Shown here: positions 18,731 through 29,702 of the stretch, in pieces | How the letters are laid out: every line of letters starts with the position of its first letter | Numbering within the stretch: the first letter of the stretch is position 1 | NCBI GenBank assembly: GCA_023807065.1 | Contig: JAJJLU010003470.1 | Location: 1 to 64,000 of the forward strand | From: Isotricha intestinalis | Taxonomy: Eukaryota; Ciliophora; Litostomatea; Vestibuliferida; Isotrichidae | Direction: 5' to 3' | DNA length: 64,000 nucleotides | The notes under the pieces: generated by a model | Seen by the model: only the letters and a program-made list of their open reading frames with translations | What the model was told of the DNA's origin: nothing | The model's database searches: none | Program-made: the position numbers and the translations under genes

Positions 18731-20419
18731 ATGATAAGAAAAAGAATATTAAATCATTTCTTATCAAATCCCAAAAAAATAAAATATATGAAAAAAAATA
18801 AAAATTATAATAAGAATAGTAAAATTTACCATATTTTAATAATTAAAAAATACTTAAAAATTAAAAAAAAAATGAAAAAAGAAGAAGAAAAAAAAGAAGA
18901 GAAAAAAGAAGAAGAGAAAAAGAAAGATGAATTAATACCACAAAGACCTGAATTAGAGAAAATCAAATCTCAAAGAATACAATTTTACACTGCCTCAGAT
19001 AATTTACCTCAACATCCTAGAACAATATATTTTAATTATAATCCAAAATATATAAAAAATAATCAAATATCAACAAAAGGAAAAATAACACAATATGAAA
19101 TAATATCTAAAAAATATATGGTAGTATATAAAGCATATAAAGGCCATCCAATTTGTATAAAAGAAACAATGAAATCTAATAATATAATAAGAACAAGATT
19201 ATTTGAAGATGCAAATTTAATATGGAAATTATTTTCAAATAATAATGAAATGATTGCTTTAATAAAATCATTAAATAAATATCAAAGATATAATCATTTT
19301 CCAATATCTTGGGAATTAAGTAGAAAAGACTTTTTATATACACATTATAAAATAATGGAAAAGAAATTTCCTAAAGATTATTTATTTATGCCTCAAAGTT
19401 ATATATTACCAAGAGATAAAGAATTAATAGAACTTTCTTTTAAAAATTATCAATTAGAAAAAGACGATGTTTGGATTTGTAAACCAATAGATTCTTCAAA
19501 AGGAAGAGGAATAAGACTTTTAACAAGTTTTAATAATTTACCTTTAAAAGGTATTATTTCACATTATATACATAATCCTCATTTAATAAATGAAAAAAAA
19601 TATGATTTAAGATTATACGTTCTTGTTACTGGATTTTTCCCTTTGAAAATTTATTTATTTAAAGAAGGTGTTGCTAGATTTGCTTCTGAAAAATATGATA
19701 TTAAATTAAAGGAAAATAAATTAAATCATAGAAAAATCCATATTACTGATTTTATTCAAGAAAGTGATGATGAAAATGATAAATCTGACAGTTCTGATAG
19801 TTCTGAAAGTTCAGATGATTATAAAAAAAATAAAAATATTAATACTGCTTTTGATGCTAATAAAGAAAGAGTAAGTCTACATGAATTAAAAAATTGGTTT
19901 AGCGATAATAAAATTCATTTTAGTACAATAATGAAAAAAATAAAAGATATAATAATTAAAGTATTTATTTCAATAACAGATTATGCAATTCCAAAAATAA
20001 AAGAATTAAATGTTAATTCAGTAAATTTATTTGAAATATTTGGAATAGATATATTAATAGATGAAAGATTAAGACCTTGGTTAATGGAAGTGAATTTAAA
20101 TCCAAGTTTAAATAGTGATAATAAATTAGAAAAAGAAATAAAATATAAATTAATTCCAGATATAATGAATATTATAGGTTTAATTCCTTATTCTCATGAT
20201 GGAAATTATAAAATATATGATTTAGAACCTTTTTATAAAAATAACATTGAAGAAAGTGTTATTGAAAGTTTACAGGAATTTGATAGAAATAATGGTGAAT
20301 TTGAAAGGATTTTTCCTTTAATGGAAAATATTGATATTTATAATAAATTTTTAGAAAAACCTGGTGATGAAAATTTAGCATTGTGGGATGCTATTAAAAA
20401 TAAAACTAAATTTAAATAG
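18731..20419 (+). CDS. tubulin tyrosine ligase-like (TTLL) glutamylase
   Basis: A protein of 562 aa from the first ATG; the second in-frame ATG at 18872 (residue 48, MKKEEEKK) is a more convincing start because the first 47 residues are featureless Lys/Ile. The TTL domain spans about 75-480. Landmarks: WELSRKDFLYTHY, FMPQSYILPRDKE, DVWICKPIDSSKGRGIRL (ATP-grasp P-loop equivalent), KKYDLRLYVLVTGFFPLKIY, and LFEIFGIDILIDERLRPWLM followed by EVNLNPSL (metal and nucleotide binding). The WICKP...GRGI and EVN motifs are intact, so it should be active. TTLLs add glutamate or glycine chains to tubulin in cilia and other stable microtubules. An acidic Ser-rich insert (DSSDSSESSDD, about 350-365) interrupts the domain. 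It resembles TTLL4/5/6/9-type polyglutamylases; the exact class is unsure. Confidence 0.88.
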   Translation: MIRKRILNHFLSNPKKIKYMKKNKNYNKNSKIYHILIIKKYLKIKKKMKKEEEKKEEKKEEEKKKDELIPQRPELEKIKSQRIQFYTASDNLPQHPRTIYFNYNPKYIKNNQISTKGKITQYEIISKKYMVVYKAYKGHPICIKETMKSNNIIRTRLFEDANLIWKLFSNNNEMIALIKSLNKYQRYNHFPISWELSRKDFLYTHYKIMEKKFPKDYLFMPQSYILPRDKELIELSFKNYQLEKDDVWICKPIDSSKGRGIRLLTSFNNLPLKGIISHYIHNPHLINEKKYDLRLYVLVTGFFPLKIYLFKEGVARFASEKYDIKLKENKLNHRKIHITDFIQESDDENDKSDSSDSSESSDDYKKNKNINTAFDANKERVSLHELKNWFSDNKIHFSTIMKKIKDIIIKVFISITDYAIPKIKELNVNSVNLFEIFGIDILIDERLRPWLMEVNLNPSLNSDNKLEKEIKYKLIPDIMNIIGLIPYSHDGNYKIYDLEPFYKNNIEESVIESLQEFDRNNGEFERIFPLMENIDIYNKFLEKPGDENLALWDAIKNKTKFK

Positions 20420-20556
20420 TTGTTTATAATATTTAATTAATTTTCTTATTTTCAAAATAAATATATTTTTTTTGTTTATTTTATAAAAAAATATTATGTT
20501 TAAATTCTTTAAATTTTCATTAATTATAATTTACTTCATAAAATTTAAATTAATAT

Positions 20557-22995
20557 ATGGATGATAAGAGTTTGAATCTAAATTCAATTAAAGAAAAAAG
20601 TAATAAAATATTTTTAGAAGAAAATGAAAATGAGAAAAATAATTATAATTCAATAAATGAATTAGATATTAATAAAATTGCAGAAGAAAAAGATAAGAGA
20701 TTAAAAGAACTTGAAGAAAAATATGAAAAAGAACATAAAGAAAGATATAAAATTGAACTTAAATTATTGAATTTAAAACAAGATATTGAAAAAGAAAAAA
20801 TAGAATGTCAATTAAAGAAAAATAAAAATTTTTTAGAAAAAAGTGAAGTCGTTGAAAAATGGGAAAAATTTGCGTTAAATGATATTACTGAAAATTTTGT
20901 TGATTTTTCTCCTATTCAAATTTATCATTTAGTTTCTAATTTATTTTTTCTTTGTAAGGAATTATTAAATAATATTTTAACAGAAAAATATAATCAATTA
21001 TTAAATTGTTTTAATATTCCAAGTAATTCAAGAAATTTAGAATCTATTCAATTAAGATTAAAACCTTTTATTTTAGATAATATGTCTGATATAATTTTTA
21101 ATGAAAAAGATAGTTTTATTTTTTTAAATAATTTAAAAAAAGATTTTAAAACTTTTTCTTCAGAAATTATCAAAAATAAAGAAAATGAATTTAATGATTT
21201 AATAAATGATAATTCATTTAAAACAATGATTGAATGCATAAAAAATTTAATTTTATTTGCAATGTTTAATGAGCCAATATTAAGTTTTAATATAGAGAAA
21301 AATTATTTAAATAGAAAAATTGAAACAATAAAAGTGACTAAAAATAATAAAGATAATTATATTATTGTAAATGAACCAGGAATAAATGATTTTGAAGCTA
21401 TAATATTATTAAATCCCCCAATAACAAAATCAGGGAATGAAATAGCAGAATTAAATGATTTAAAAAAAATAATAATTAATATTGAAGATTATACACAAAA
21501 TACAATATCAAATAATAATATAAATAATATAAATGATATTAATGATGATATAGAAATAGAAGAGAAAAGAACAGTAAAATCAACAAGTAAATATTCAGGA
21601 GAAATATCAATAAAAAAAAAAAAATTTTATGAAATTTGTTCTCAATTAGATACTCCAATAATAAGTCAAATAGAAAGAATAAAATTGCAATATAGAAATA
21701 AAACAGTTTCAAATAATAATAAAGATTCTTCTTCTAATTATTATACTAATCCTCTTTCTCAAAGAATGAATAAATCCCTTAATCATAAATTAATTAAATC
21801 CAATAAATTTATTGATGGTTCAAGTAAAGAATATGATTATATTCATTCTAATTGTAATGATGATAATAATGATAAAATTGTTTATGCTCATTATTCTTAT
21901 CAAGTAAAAGGAAAATATGATTGTGATGATATTAGTAGTGAAATTAGAAAAAATAAAATTACTTTTAATGAAAATGATTATAAAAGAATTTTAAAAAATG
22001 TTTATAGCAATGATTTTTTCCCTAAACATAATACTAATATTAATAATAATAATACTAATAATATTTATCAAATTTTCCAAATAAGAAATTCAGAAAAGAA
22101 AAATAATAAAAATTCAAAGAATAAGAAAATATCTCAGAAAAAATTAATAACCAAAAAATCTTCTAATTGTGATAAAGGAAATTCGAATAAAAAAATAATA
22201 AGTAAAACAAATAAAACAAATAATACAAGTAATAAAAGTAATATAATTAATAAAAGCAGTTTTAATAATAAAAGTCATAGTAATATTAACAATTATAGAA
22301 ATAATAATAAAGAAAAATCAAAAGAAAAAAAAATGAATGCTATAAAAAAAAATATAAATAATAATAATAATAAAATTAAAATAAAAGATAATAATATAAA
22401 TGAAAAGAATAATGAATCAAATAATATAAATTATGAAGGAATAACTTTATCATCACCAGGAAAAGAAAATATATTAATAAAAAATATAGAAAGACCTTCA
22501 ACAGGAACAACAAAAAGTTCTACTTATTTTAATATTGATACTGAAACTTCTATTCCTAAAAAAGATATTAAAAATCATAATTTAAATAATTTAATTAGTT
22601 TAAATCAAACTAATAGAGTTATAAGTCAAGTTGGTTTTTATAAAAATTTTAATTCTCCAAAATATTTTTATGTTAATCAATTAGATAATAATAATTCAAA
22701 TAATATTAATGAAAAAAATGATATTAATAAAAGATTTATTGTTAAAATTGCAAAGAATAATTCTAAAAAAGTTATTAAGATTAAAAATAATATAAATAAT
22801 ATTAATGATATAATATATAATAAAAATAAAGATGATAAAAGTTTGTTTTTAGGAAACACTATTAGAAATTCATCTTTGTTAAAATTAAAAAAGATTATTA
22901 AAAGTGATTCAAAAAGAACAAAAAGCCCAAATATTTTTATTAAAAGAAGTACTTTAAATCATAATATACATTATTCAAAAAGAAGTTTTCAATAA
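20557..22995 (+). CDS. hypothetical protein, coiled coil plus Asn/Lys-rich tail
   Basis: An 812-aa protein with no recognised family. Residues about 40-95 form a charged coiled coil (DKRLKELEEKYEKEHKERYK). Residues 100-310 look folded and helical (VDFSPIQIYHLVSNLFFLCK, IFLNNLKKDFKTFSSEIIK) with a short segment NYIIVNEPGINDFEAIILLN. From about 430 onward the chain is disordered, Asn/Lys/Ser-rich and full of NNNN runs. The acidic/basic pattern and neighbours (TTLL, big coiled coils) hint at a cytoskeletal protein, but nothing more can be supported. The upstream spacer is 137 bp. Confidence 0.65.
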   Translation: MDDKSLNLNSIKEKSNKIFLEENENEKNNYNSINELDINKIAEEKDKRLKELEEKYEKEHKERYKIELKLLNLKQDIEKEKIECQLKKNKNFLEKSEVVEKWEKFALNDITENFVDFSPIQIYHLVSNLFFLCKELLNNILTEKYNQLLNCFNIPSNSRNLESIQLRLKPFILDNMSDIIFNEKDSFIFLNNLKKDFKTFSSEIIKNKENEFNDLINDNSFKTMIECIKNLILFAMFNEPILSFNIEKNYLNRKIETIKVTKNNKDNYIIVNEPGINDFEAIILLNPPITKSGNEIAELNDLKKIIINIEDYTQNTISNNNINNINDINDDIEIEEKRTVKSTSKYSGEISIKKKKFYEICSQLDTPIISQIERIKLQYRNKTVSNNNKDSSSNYYTNPLSQRMNKSLNHKLIKSNKFIDGSSKEYDYIHSNCNDDNNDKIVYAHYSYQVKGKYDCDDISSEIRKNKITFNENDYKRILKNVYSNDFFPKHNTNINNNNTNNIYQIFQIRNSEKKNNKNSKNKKISQKKLITKKSSNCDKGNSNKKIISKTNKTNNTSNKSNIINKSSFNNKSHSNINNYRNNNKEKSKEKKMNAIKKNINNNNNKIKIKDNNINEKNNESNNINYEGITLSSPGKENILIKNIERPSTGTTKSSTYFNIDTETSIPKKDIKNHNLNNLISLNQTNRVISQVGFYKNFNSPKYFYVNQLDNNNSNNINEKNDINKRFIVKIAKNNSKKVIKIKNNINNINDIIYNKNKDDKSLFLGNTIRNSSLLKLKKIIKSDSKRTKSPNIFIKRSTLNHNIHYSKRSFQ

Positions 22996-23413
22996 TTAAA
23001 TTTAATATATTTAATTTAGGTGTATTTACAGTTGTTTTTTATTTTTAAAAAATTTATATATATATTATTTTTCAAAAAAATATATTTATATTAAAAATTT
23101 AATTTTAAATGTGTTTATTTTCCATTGATTTAAATCAATCTTTTTTTGAAAGATCGAAATACTTTTTAAATAAAAATACAATTTTTATTCTTTTGATAGT
23201 GTTTAAATTGAAATAATTTTAAAAATTTATTATTTATTTAATCTATATTATTATTGATTTATAAATTTAATTGTCTTTTTTTATTATATATTATTATTTT
23301 ACTTTTATTTTTATATTTTGAATTCCAAATAATTATATCTAATTTTTTATTTTAATTAATAAATAATATTTTAAATTTTTAAATTTTCTTTTTTTTAATA
23401 TTATTATTCTAAA
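22996..23413. other. tandem intergenic region, nothing recognised
   Basis: A 418-bp gap between two plus-strand genes. AT-rich; a small region GATTTAAATCAATC near 23126 is partly palindromic. No coding frame, tRNA or repeat is evident. It should contain the promoter of the 1504-aa coiled-coil gene. Confidence 0.4.
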
Positions 23414-26400
23414 ATGAATTCTCAAACATATACAATGACCCAGACTAAAAAACCTTTATATTTAAAATATCCTTCAAATGCATTTCAAATTCATAGTGAG
23501 TCATTAAATAATTCAAATAATTTTTCAAGAAATTTATATGAAGATTCAATAAAGAAAGCAAGAGAAACTTTAAATAATTATCAAAATTCAGTTGAAAATG
23601 AAGATAATTCAAATAAATTTACAAATAATTTATCAACAGATTCAAATAATAATAATATTACAAAACCTTCTTATCGTGAAATTAAATATTCAAATGATAG
23701 TTTTTATAAAAATATTTCAAATTCAAAAAACAATATTAAAAATAATGATTTTCAAGAAGAAAAAATAAACGAATTAGAAAAGAAAAATAAAGAAAAAGAA
23801 AAGGTTCTTTTAGAAAATGAAAAAGAAAAATCAATTTTAAGAGAAAAAATAAGGAATTTAAATAGACAATTAACAAATATAAATGTAATATTAGAAAATG
23901 AAAAAAACCAAAAAAAAAATTTAGAAAATGAATTAAATGAAACAAAAAAAGAAAAAGATAAAATAATAAGACAAATAAAATTAGAAGCTTTAAATAAAGA
24001 AAGAGAATTAGTAGATAAATTTGTAGAAGAAAATGAAGAAATGAAATATAAAATAAATAATTATTCAATTGAAAATAGTGAATTAAAAGAAAGTTTAGAA
24101 AAACTTTTAAATAAACCTGAAAAAGATGAAACAATTATTTTAATGTTAAGGAAAGATATTAAAACTTTAAAAAATGAATTAAAACTTAAAAATAATCAAA
24201 TTGAAAAATTAAAAAATGAAAAATTTAATAAACAAGCTTCAATTGATTTTTCTGAATTAAATAATGAAAATTTTAACAAAGAAAATGAAAATAATCTTCA
24301 AATTTCGATATTAGATAATTCTCAAGTTAATAATTTAAATAATCAAATATTTGATTTAAATGAAGAAATATTAAATTATAAAAAAGAAAATAATAAATAT
24401 AAAGATATAATAGAAAAAAATGAAATTGAAATTAATAATTTAAATAATAAAAATTCAGAATTAAAATCAATAATAAATAAATTAGAAATTGAAAAAGAAA
24501 ATTTAAAAAAATCAAATAATGATTATAATGAATTGTTAGAAAAAAATCAATCAACATTAAAAAGTAAATTAGATTTAGATGATAAAAAAAAAGAATCATA
24601 TAAAAAATTAAAAGAAGAATATGATAAAATATTAAATGAAAATTTAAATTTAAAACAAACTCAAATTAAATATAATCAATTAATAAATGAAACTGATTTT
24701 ATAAGAAATAAAATGACTGAATTAAATAATTTAAAATTAGAAAATGAAAAATTAAAAAAAATTGAATTAAATAATAAAAATATATTAAATGAAAATTTAA
24801 AATTACAAAATCAAATAAACAAAAAAGAAAAAGAAAAAAATAAAATAATATCAGAATTAAAAGATTTACAAAATAAATATATTTCAGTAAATAAACAATT
24901 AATAGAAATTCAAACAAATTATAACAATTTATTAAAAATAAATCATGATAAAATTCAAAATAAAAATTCAATAATGCCTTCTTTAAATATACAATCAATA
25001 GAAACAAAGCAACAAACATATAATTTAGATTCAGATAGTTCAATTGAAGAAGAAATAAATATAAAGAAAAAATTAGAAAAAGCAGAACAAATGGAAAAAC
25101 AATATATTGAAGAAATATCTAATTTAAGAAGAAGAATATTTAAATTAGAAAAAGAAAAATATAATTTTGATAATGAAAGATTTTATACTGAACCTTTTGA
25201 AAATGAAAATAATAATCTTAGTTTAAATAGTTCTATTTGTAATTATGATAAAGAAGATGAAAAGTTGAAAAAAAAATTTATTAGTCATTCGATGATTGTT
25301 GATAATAATAAAACTGAAGAAAAAATAAAAGATATTTACTTAGATGGAAAAAATGAAAATGATTATATTAAAATTATTAAAGATTTAAAAAAAGAATTAT
25401 TAGAAGAAAAAGAAATTAATGAAAAATTAAATTTAGAAAATGAAAAGTTTTTTTCCTTAAAAAATGATTTAGATGAATTTGAAGAAATTAATTTACAATA
25501 TAAAAATCTTTTAAATGAATATGAAAAATTGAAAAATATTGAAGAAAAATATAATGAAATTATAAAAGAAAATGAAAAATTAAAACAAACTAAAAAAAAT
25601 TATGAAGAAGTATTAAATGAAAATAGAAAATTAAAAAATGAAAATAAAGATTTAAATGAAGTTTTTCAAGAAAATAATATTTTAAAAGAATTTGAAGAAA
25701 AATATTATAAATCAGAAAAAGAAATTTTAGAATCAAAAGAAATTCAAGAAGATTTATTAAAACAAATAAAAGAATTAAAGCAATTTCAAGAAAAATATAA
25801 TGATCTTCTTAAAGAAAATATTAAATTATTAAAATTTAAAGAAGAATATGATAATATAATTTCAGAAAATCAAAAGTTAAAAGAGGAATTAATAGATTAT
25901 AATGAAATAAAAGAAAAGAATTTAGAATTAATAAAAGATAATTGTGATTTAGATAAAATAAAAAAAGAAAATTTAGAATTAAAAAATATTCATGAAAGAT
26001 ATTTAAGTGTATCAAAAGAATTAATTGATACAAAAAATAGTTTATTATCTTTATTAAATGAAAATAAATCTACAAAATCAAAATTAAATGATATGCTTAA
26101 TGAAAATTCTAAATTAACTCAAGCACTTGAAAATTATAATAAAGTTCAAAAAGAATATATTGAATTAATTAAAATTAAACAAAGTTATATTATTCTTAAT
26201 GACAAGTTTAATAAAGAAAAAGAAGATAATTTAAATTATCAAAAAGAAAGTTTAGAAAATAATAAAAAAATGAGTTTGTTAGAAGAAAAAAATAATGAAA
26301 TTGAAAATGAATTAAATAATTTAAAAGAAAAATATAATATAATTGAAAATGAAAGAAATTATTATGAAAAGCAAATTCAATCTTTAAAAAATGATATAAG

Positions 26401-27928
26401 TAAAAATGATTTTAATAAAGAAAATGAAATTAAATATATTTCTCAACAAAAAGAAAATATTGAATTAAGAGAAAAATTAAATGTTTTAAATAATAAATAT
26501 AATGAAGAGAAACAATTTTTTGAAAAAGAAATTGAAGATTTAAAAAAGAAAATAATAGAAAAACCAAATTTAGAAGACTTAAATAATAAGAACAATGAAA
26601 ACAATGATAATACGAATACAATTAATAATACTAATAATAATAATAATGATTTTATTTTAGAAAAGGAAAATGAAGAATTAAAAAAAAAATTGTCAATTCT
26701 TACAAAAAATTATGAAGATTTAAAAGAAAAAAATAATTTAAATTTATTAACTCAAAGTAACCAACTTTCAATTAATGAACAAATTAATTTTACTTTTTCA
26801 GATTCTCCAAGTAAAAATTCAGATATGAGATTTTCTGTTAAAGGAAAAAAATATAATATAAATACTTTAAGCAGTACAAATAATAAAGAAATATATGAAA
26901 TTAATGATAATTTTTCGGATGAAGAAATTAGTTTTGATAATAATAAAAAAGAAAAATTAAAAAATAATATTATAAATAAAGAAGAAAAAGAAAATTTAAA
27001 TAAAAAAATTTCTGAATTGGAAAAAGAAAACCTTTGTTTAAAGGAGAATTTATTAAATAAAGAAAATTTAGAAAAAGAATTAAATAATTTAAAATTAGAA
27101 AATAAATCTTATAAAGAACAAATTGATGATTTAAATAATCAAGTTAAAAAATTAATTGAAATTAAATCAAATTTAATATTAGAAAATAATTATGAAGATG
27201 AAGAAAAAAGAAATTTAAAGAAAGAACAAAATTTACAAATAGAAAAAAATAAAGAATTAAAAATAATAAAAGAAGAGAAAATAAATTTAATAGAAGAAAA
27301 AAAAGATAATAAAGATAATAATGATAATAAAAAAAGCACAAATGATGAAATTGAAAAATTAAATGAAATAATATTAAATGAAAGAGAAGAAAATAAAAAA
27401 TTAAATGAAGAAATATTAAAATTAAAAAATGAAATAAAAGAAAAAAAAGAATGTATAGAATCTTTAAATAAAAATAATGAAGAATGGGAAGATGAATATT
27501 ATAAAGGATTAAAAAACTTATCAAAAATAAAAACAGAAAATGAAGAAAAAATAGAAAATTTAAAAAAAATAGTATTAGCAAAATATAAATTAATAATATC
27601 ATTAACAGATCAAATAAAAGAATATGAAGTTAAGTGTACAGATATATTAAATGGATTATCTGAAGAAGAAAAAGATAAACAATTAGAAATATTAATTAAT
27701 GAAGTTAATTCTAAAAGAAAAAAAATATTTGATATTTTAACTTTTAATGGTTTAATTTCTAATTTTGAAGAATTTGAAAAAGTAGTTAATCAAATTATTT
27801 CTCAATTTAATAATAAATCTTCTAAAGAAAATGTTGAAAATTCTTTAAAAAAATTAGATTTTTTAATTAATTCATATAAAGAAAATGATAGGAAGAATAA
27901 TATAGAAATTTTAAATAAATTAATATAA
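23414..27928 (+). CDS. giant coiled-coil protein
   Basis: A 1504-aa protein that is almost entirely coiled coil from about residue 120 to 1440 (heptads of Leu/Ile with Glu/Lys/Asn, such as NELEKKNKEKEKVLLENEKE). The N-terminal 110 residues are Ser/Asn/Tyr-rich and probably disordered; the last 60 residues (FDILTFNGLISNFEEFEKVV, NQIISQFNN) look like a small helical cap. Short Ser/acidic breaks at about 535-545 and 1130-1180 may be hinges. Proteins like this serve as golgins, centrosomal or basal-body scaffolds; which one cannot be told, since heptad composition hides ancestry. Its long antisense frames are compositional shadows. Confidence 0.75.
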   Translation: MNSQTYTMTQTKKPLYLKYPSNAFQIHSESLNNSNNFSRNLYEDSIKKARETLNNYQNSVENEDNSNKFTNNLSTDSNNNNITKPSYREIKYSNDSFYKNISNSKNNIKNNDFQEEKINELEKKNKEKEKVLLENEKEKSILREKIRNLNRQLTNINVILENEKNQKKNLENELNETKKEKDKIIRQIKLEALNKERELVDKFVEENEEMKYKINNYSIENSELKESLEKLLNKPEKDETIILMLRKDIKTLKNELKLKNNQIEKLKNEKFNKQASIDFSELNNENFNKENENNLQISILDNSQVNNLNNQIFDLNEEILNYKKENNKYKDIIEKNEIEINNLNNKNSELKSIINKLEIEKENLKKSNNDYNELLEKNQSTLKSKLDLDDKKKESYKKLKEEYDKILNENLNLKQTQIKYNQLINETDFIRNKMTELNNLKLENEKLKKIELNNKNILNENLKLQNQINKKEKEKNKIISELKDLQNKYISVNKQLIEIQTNYNNLLKINHDKIQNKNSIMPSLNIQSIETKQQTYNLDSDSSIEEEINIKKKLEKAEQMEKQYIEEISNLRRRIFKLEKEKYNFDNERFYTEPFENENNNLSLNSSICNYDKEDEKLKKKFISHSMIVDNNKTEEKIKDIYLDGKNENDYIKIIKDLKKELLEEKEINEKLNLENEKFFSLKNDLDEFEEINLQYKNLLNEYEKLKNIEEKYNEIIKENEKLKQTKKNYEEVLNENRKLKNENKDLNEVFQENNILKEFEEKYYKSEKEILESKEIQEDLLKQIKELKQFQEKYNDLLKENIKLLKFKEEYDNIISENQKLKEELIDYNEIKEKNLELIKDNCDLDKIKKENLELKNIHERYLSVSKELIDTKNSLLSLLNENKSTKSKLNDMLNENSKLTQALENYNKVQKEYIELIKIKQSYIILNDKFNKEKEDNLNYQKESLENNKKMSLLEEKNNEIENELNNLKEKYNIIENERNYYEKQIQSLKNDISKNDFNKENEIKYISQQKENIELREKLNVLNNKYNEEKQFFEKEIEDLKKKIIEKPNLEDLNNKNNENNDNTNTINNTNNNNNDFILEKENEELKKKLSILTKNYEDLKEKNNLNLLTQSNQLSINEQINFTFSDSPSKNSDMRFSVKGKKYNINTLSSTNNKEIYEINDNFSDEEISFDNNKKEKLKNNIINKEEKENLNKKISELEKENLCLKENLLNKENLEKELNNLKLENKSYKEQIDDLNNQVKKLIEIKSNLILENNYEDEEKRNLKKEQNLQIEKNKELKIIKEEKINLIEEKKDNKDNNDNKKSTNDEIEKLNEIILNEREENKKLNEEILKLKNEIKEKKECIESLNKNNEEWEDEYYKGLKNLSKIKTENEEKIENLKKIVLAKYKLIISLTDQIKEYEVKCTDILNGLSEEEKDKQLEILINEVNSKRKKIFDILTFNGLISNFEEFEKVVNQIISQFNNKSSKENVENSLKKLDFLINSYKENDRKNNIEILNKLI

Positions 27929-27998
27929 TTTTTTTATTATTTTATTATTTTAAAATTATTATGTTATGTTTTTTAATAATTTTTTATAAAATAAAAAA

Positions 27999-29540
27999 AT
28001 GGATTCTAATGAAAATTCAAAAGAAGAAGAAAATGAATTTCAATGGCTTCCACAAGGTAATTATTCAAATAATGATTACCAAAAAAATTTTATTTCAAAT
28101 AATTCAAATTTTAAAGATAATTTTAACCCAATTTCCCTTTTAAAATCCAATTTAACTTCACATAAAAATCAATCTAATGAAGAAAATAATTTAATTGATG
28201 AATTATCTAAATTAAATTTAGGTAATAAAGGAAATTCTAAAGATTTAGCTTTTAATTATTATTTTGGAGCTGGGAATAAAAATGATAATAATAAAAATTT
28301 AATGATTCAAAAAAATTCAAATGAAAGAGATATGATTAATAATCCTATTCAAGGAAGTAGATTTATGAGAATGAATATAATAAATAACAATGAAGAAAAT
28401 TATAATAAGAATAAAATTGAAAATGAAAATTTCCAAGAGAAAATTATAAATGATAATAATTCTTTTAATAATAATAATTTTATTTTATCTCAACCTTACA
28501 TTCCAAAAAAACAAAGATTTAATATTCAAACAAATAATAATAATAATGAATCAAATATACCAAATTTAAACATTCAAAATAAACAAAATTATAATTTTGT
28601 TCCAAATCAACTTCAAAATAGCAAAAATAATAATAATATTATTAATAAGAATTATAATCAAAATCAACCAGAAATAAATTTCCAAAGTCAATTAATTCAA
28701 TCAAATGAGAAAATACCAGGTAAATTTTTTGTAATAAAAAGCATAGATGAAGCAAATATAATTCGTTCAATCAATTTTAAAATATGGTGTTCAACAATAA
28801 AAGGGAATCAAAAATTACAAAAAGCTTTTAAAGAATCAGAAAAAAAATATCCAATATATTTATTTTTCAGTGTGAATGGTTCAGGTAAATTTATGGGATT
28901 AGCTCAAATGGCTTCTGAAGTAGAATATAGAGTAAACTTTAATTATTGGTCTCAAAATGATAAATGGAAAGGATTTTTTTTCGTTAATTGGATTTACATT
29001 AAAGATATTCCAAATAGAATTTTTAGACAAATTACTAATGAATATAATGATAATAAACCTGTTACAAGTAGTAGAGATACTCAAGAAATTTTCCCTGCTG
29101 CTGGAATGAAAATGCTTAAAATATTTAAAGATTATCCTCAAGAAAGTTCTATTTTTGATACTATGAGTTTAGATGAAAAGCTAATGATTTATCAACAACA
29201 ACAACAACAAAAGAATAATAATAATATGAGACAAATTAATTTTGGAATTAATAATAATTTAAATAATATGAATAACATTAATAATATGGGAAATATGAAT
29301 AATATGAATTTAGGAGGAATTAATAATATGAATAATATGAACATTAATAATATGGGAAATATGAATAATTTGAATAATATGAATATGAATAATATGGGGA
29401 ATATGAATAATATGATGAATTTTCATAAAATGAATTTAAGTCATCAACAACAAATGGCAATGATGATGCAACAAAGACAAATGATGAATATGAATATGAA
29501 TTTAAATAACAATAACAGCGGACAAGAAAATAATTTTTAG
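27999..29540 (+). CDS. YTH-domain m6A reader (YTHDF-like)
   Basis: A 513-aa protein with a YTH domain at about residues 237-387: PGKFFVIKSIDEANIIRSIN, IWCSTIKGNQKLQKAF, YLFFSVNGSGKFMGLAQM, YWSQNDKWKGFFFVNWIYIK, and KPVTSSRDTQEIFPAAG. The aromatic-cage tryptophans (Trp in IWCST, in YWSQ and in DKWKG) are all present, so m6A binding is expected. FSVNGSG and SRDTQE are typical of the cytoplasmic YTHDF branch. The N-terminal 230 residues are Asn/Gln-rich; the C-terminus is a long NNM/NMGN low-complexity region with QQQ runs, as in prion-like tails of phase-separating YTHDF proteins. It starts only 70 bp after the previous stop. The stop is TAG. Confidence 0.92.
   Translation: MDSNENSKEEENEFQWLPQGNYSNNDYQKNFISNNSNFKDNFNPISLLKSNLTSHKNQSNEENNLIDELSKLNLGNKGNSKDLAFNYYFGAGNKNDNNKNLMIQKNSNERDMINNPIQGSRFMRMNIINNNEENYNKNKIENENFQEKIINDNNSFNNNNFILSQPYIPKKQRFNIQTNNNNNESNIPNLNIQNKQNYNFVPNQLQNSKNNNNIINKNYNQNQPEINFQSQLIQSNEKIPGKFFVIKSIDEANIIRSINFKIWCSTIKGNQKLQKAFKESEKKYPIYLFFSVNGSGKFMGLAQMASEVEYRVNFNYWSQNDKWKGFFFVNWIYIKDIPNRIFRQITNEYNDNKPVTSSRDTQEIFPAAGMKMLKIFKDYPQESSIFDTMSLDEKLMIYQQQQQQKNNNNMRQINFGINNNLNNMNNINNMGNMNNMNLGGINNMNNMNINNMGNMNNLNNMNMNNMGNMNNMMNFHKMNLSHQQQMAMMMQQRQMMNMNMNLNNNNSGQENNF
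29225..29510 (+). repeat. AAT-ATG low-complexity repeat (Asn/Met-rich tail)
   Basis: Degenerate tandem AATAATATG units with interspersed GGAAATATG encode a repeated Asn-Asn-Met and Gly-Asn-Met pattern in the C-terminal tail of the YTH protein. Preceding CAACAACAA codes for poly-Gln. Confidence 0.85.
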
Positions 29541-29702
29541 AAAATCATTAAAAAATTTTTGAATTGTTTTTCTAGTGAATGTATCTTTTATATAAAAAAA
29601 AAATACAATTGAAAATATAAACTGTTTTTATTAAATATATTTTAATTAAAAAAAAAACAAAATTTTATTTTTTTTGAATTTCAAAATTTTCTTTAATTAA
29701 AA

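Noticed and set aside
23736..27602. Long minus-strand open frames rich in Leu, Phe and Tyr
   Set aside because: They are antisense to coiled-coil codons (GAA, AAA, AAT become TTC, TTT, ATT). They lack domains and mirror composition only.
27961..28143. Alternative small gene overlapping the start of the YTH gene
   Set aside because: It is in another frame from the YTH protein, is Lys/Ile-rich with no features, and overlaps a clearly coding region.
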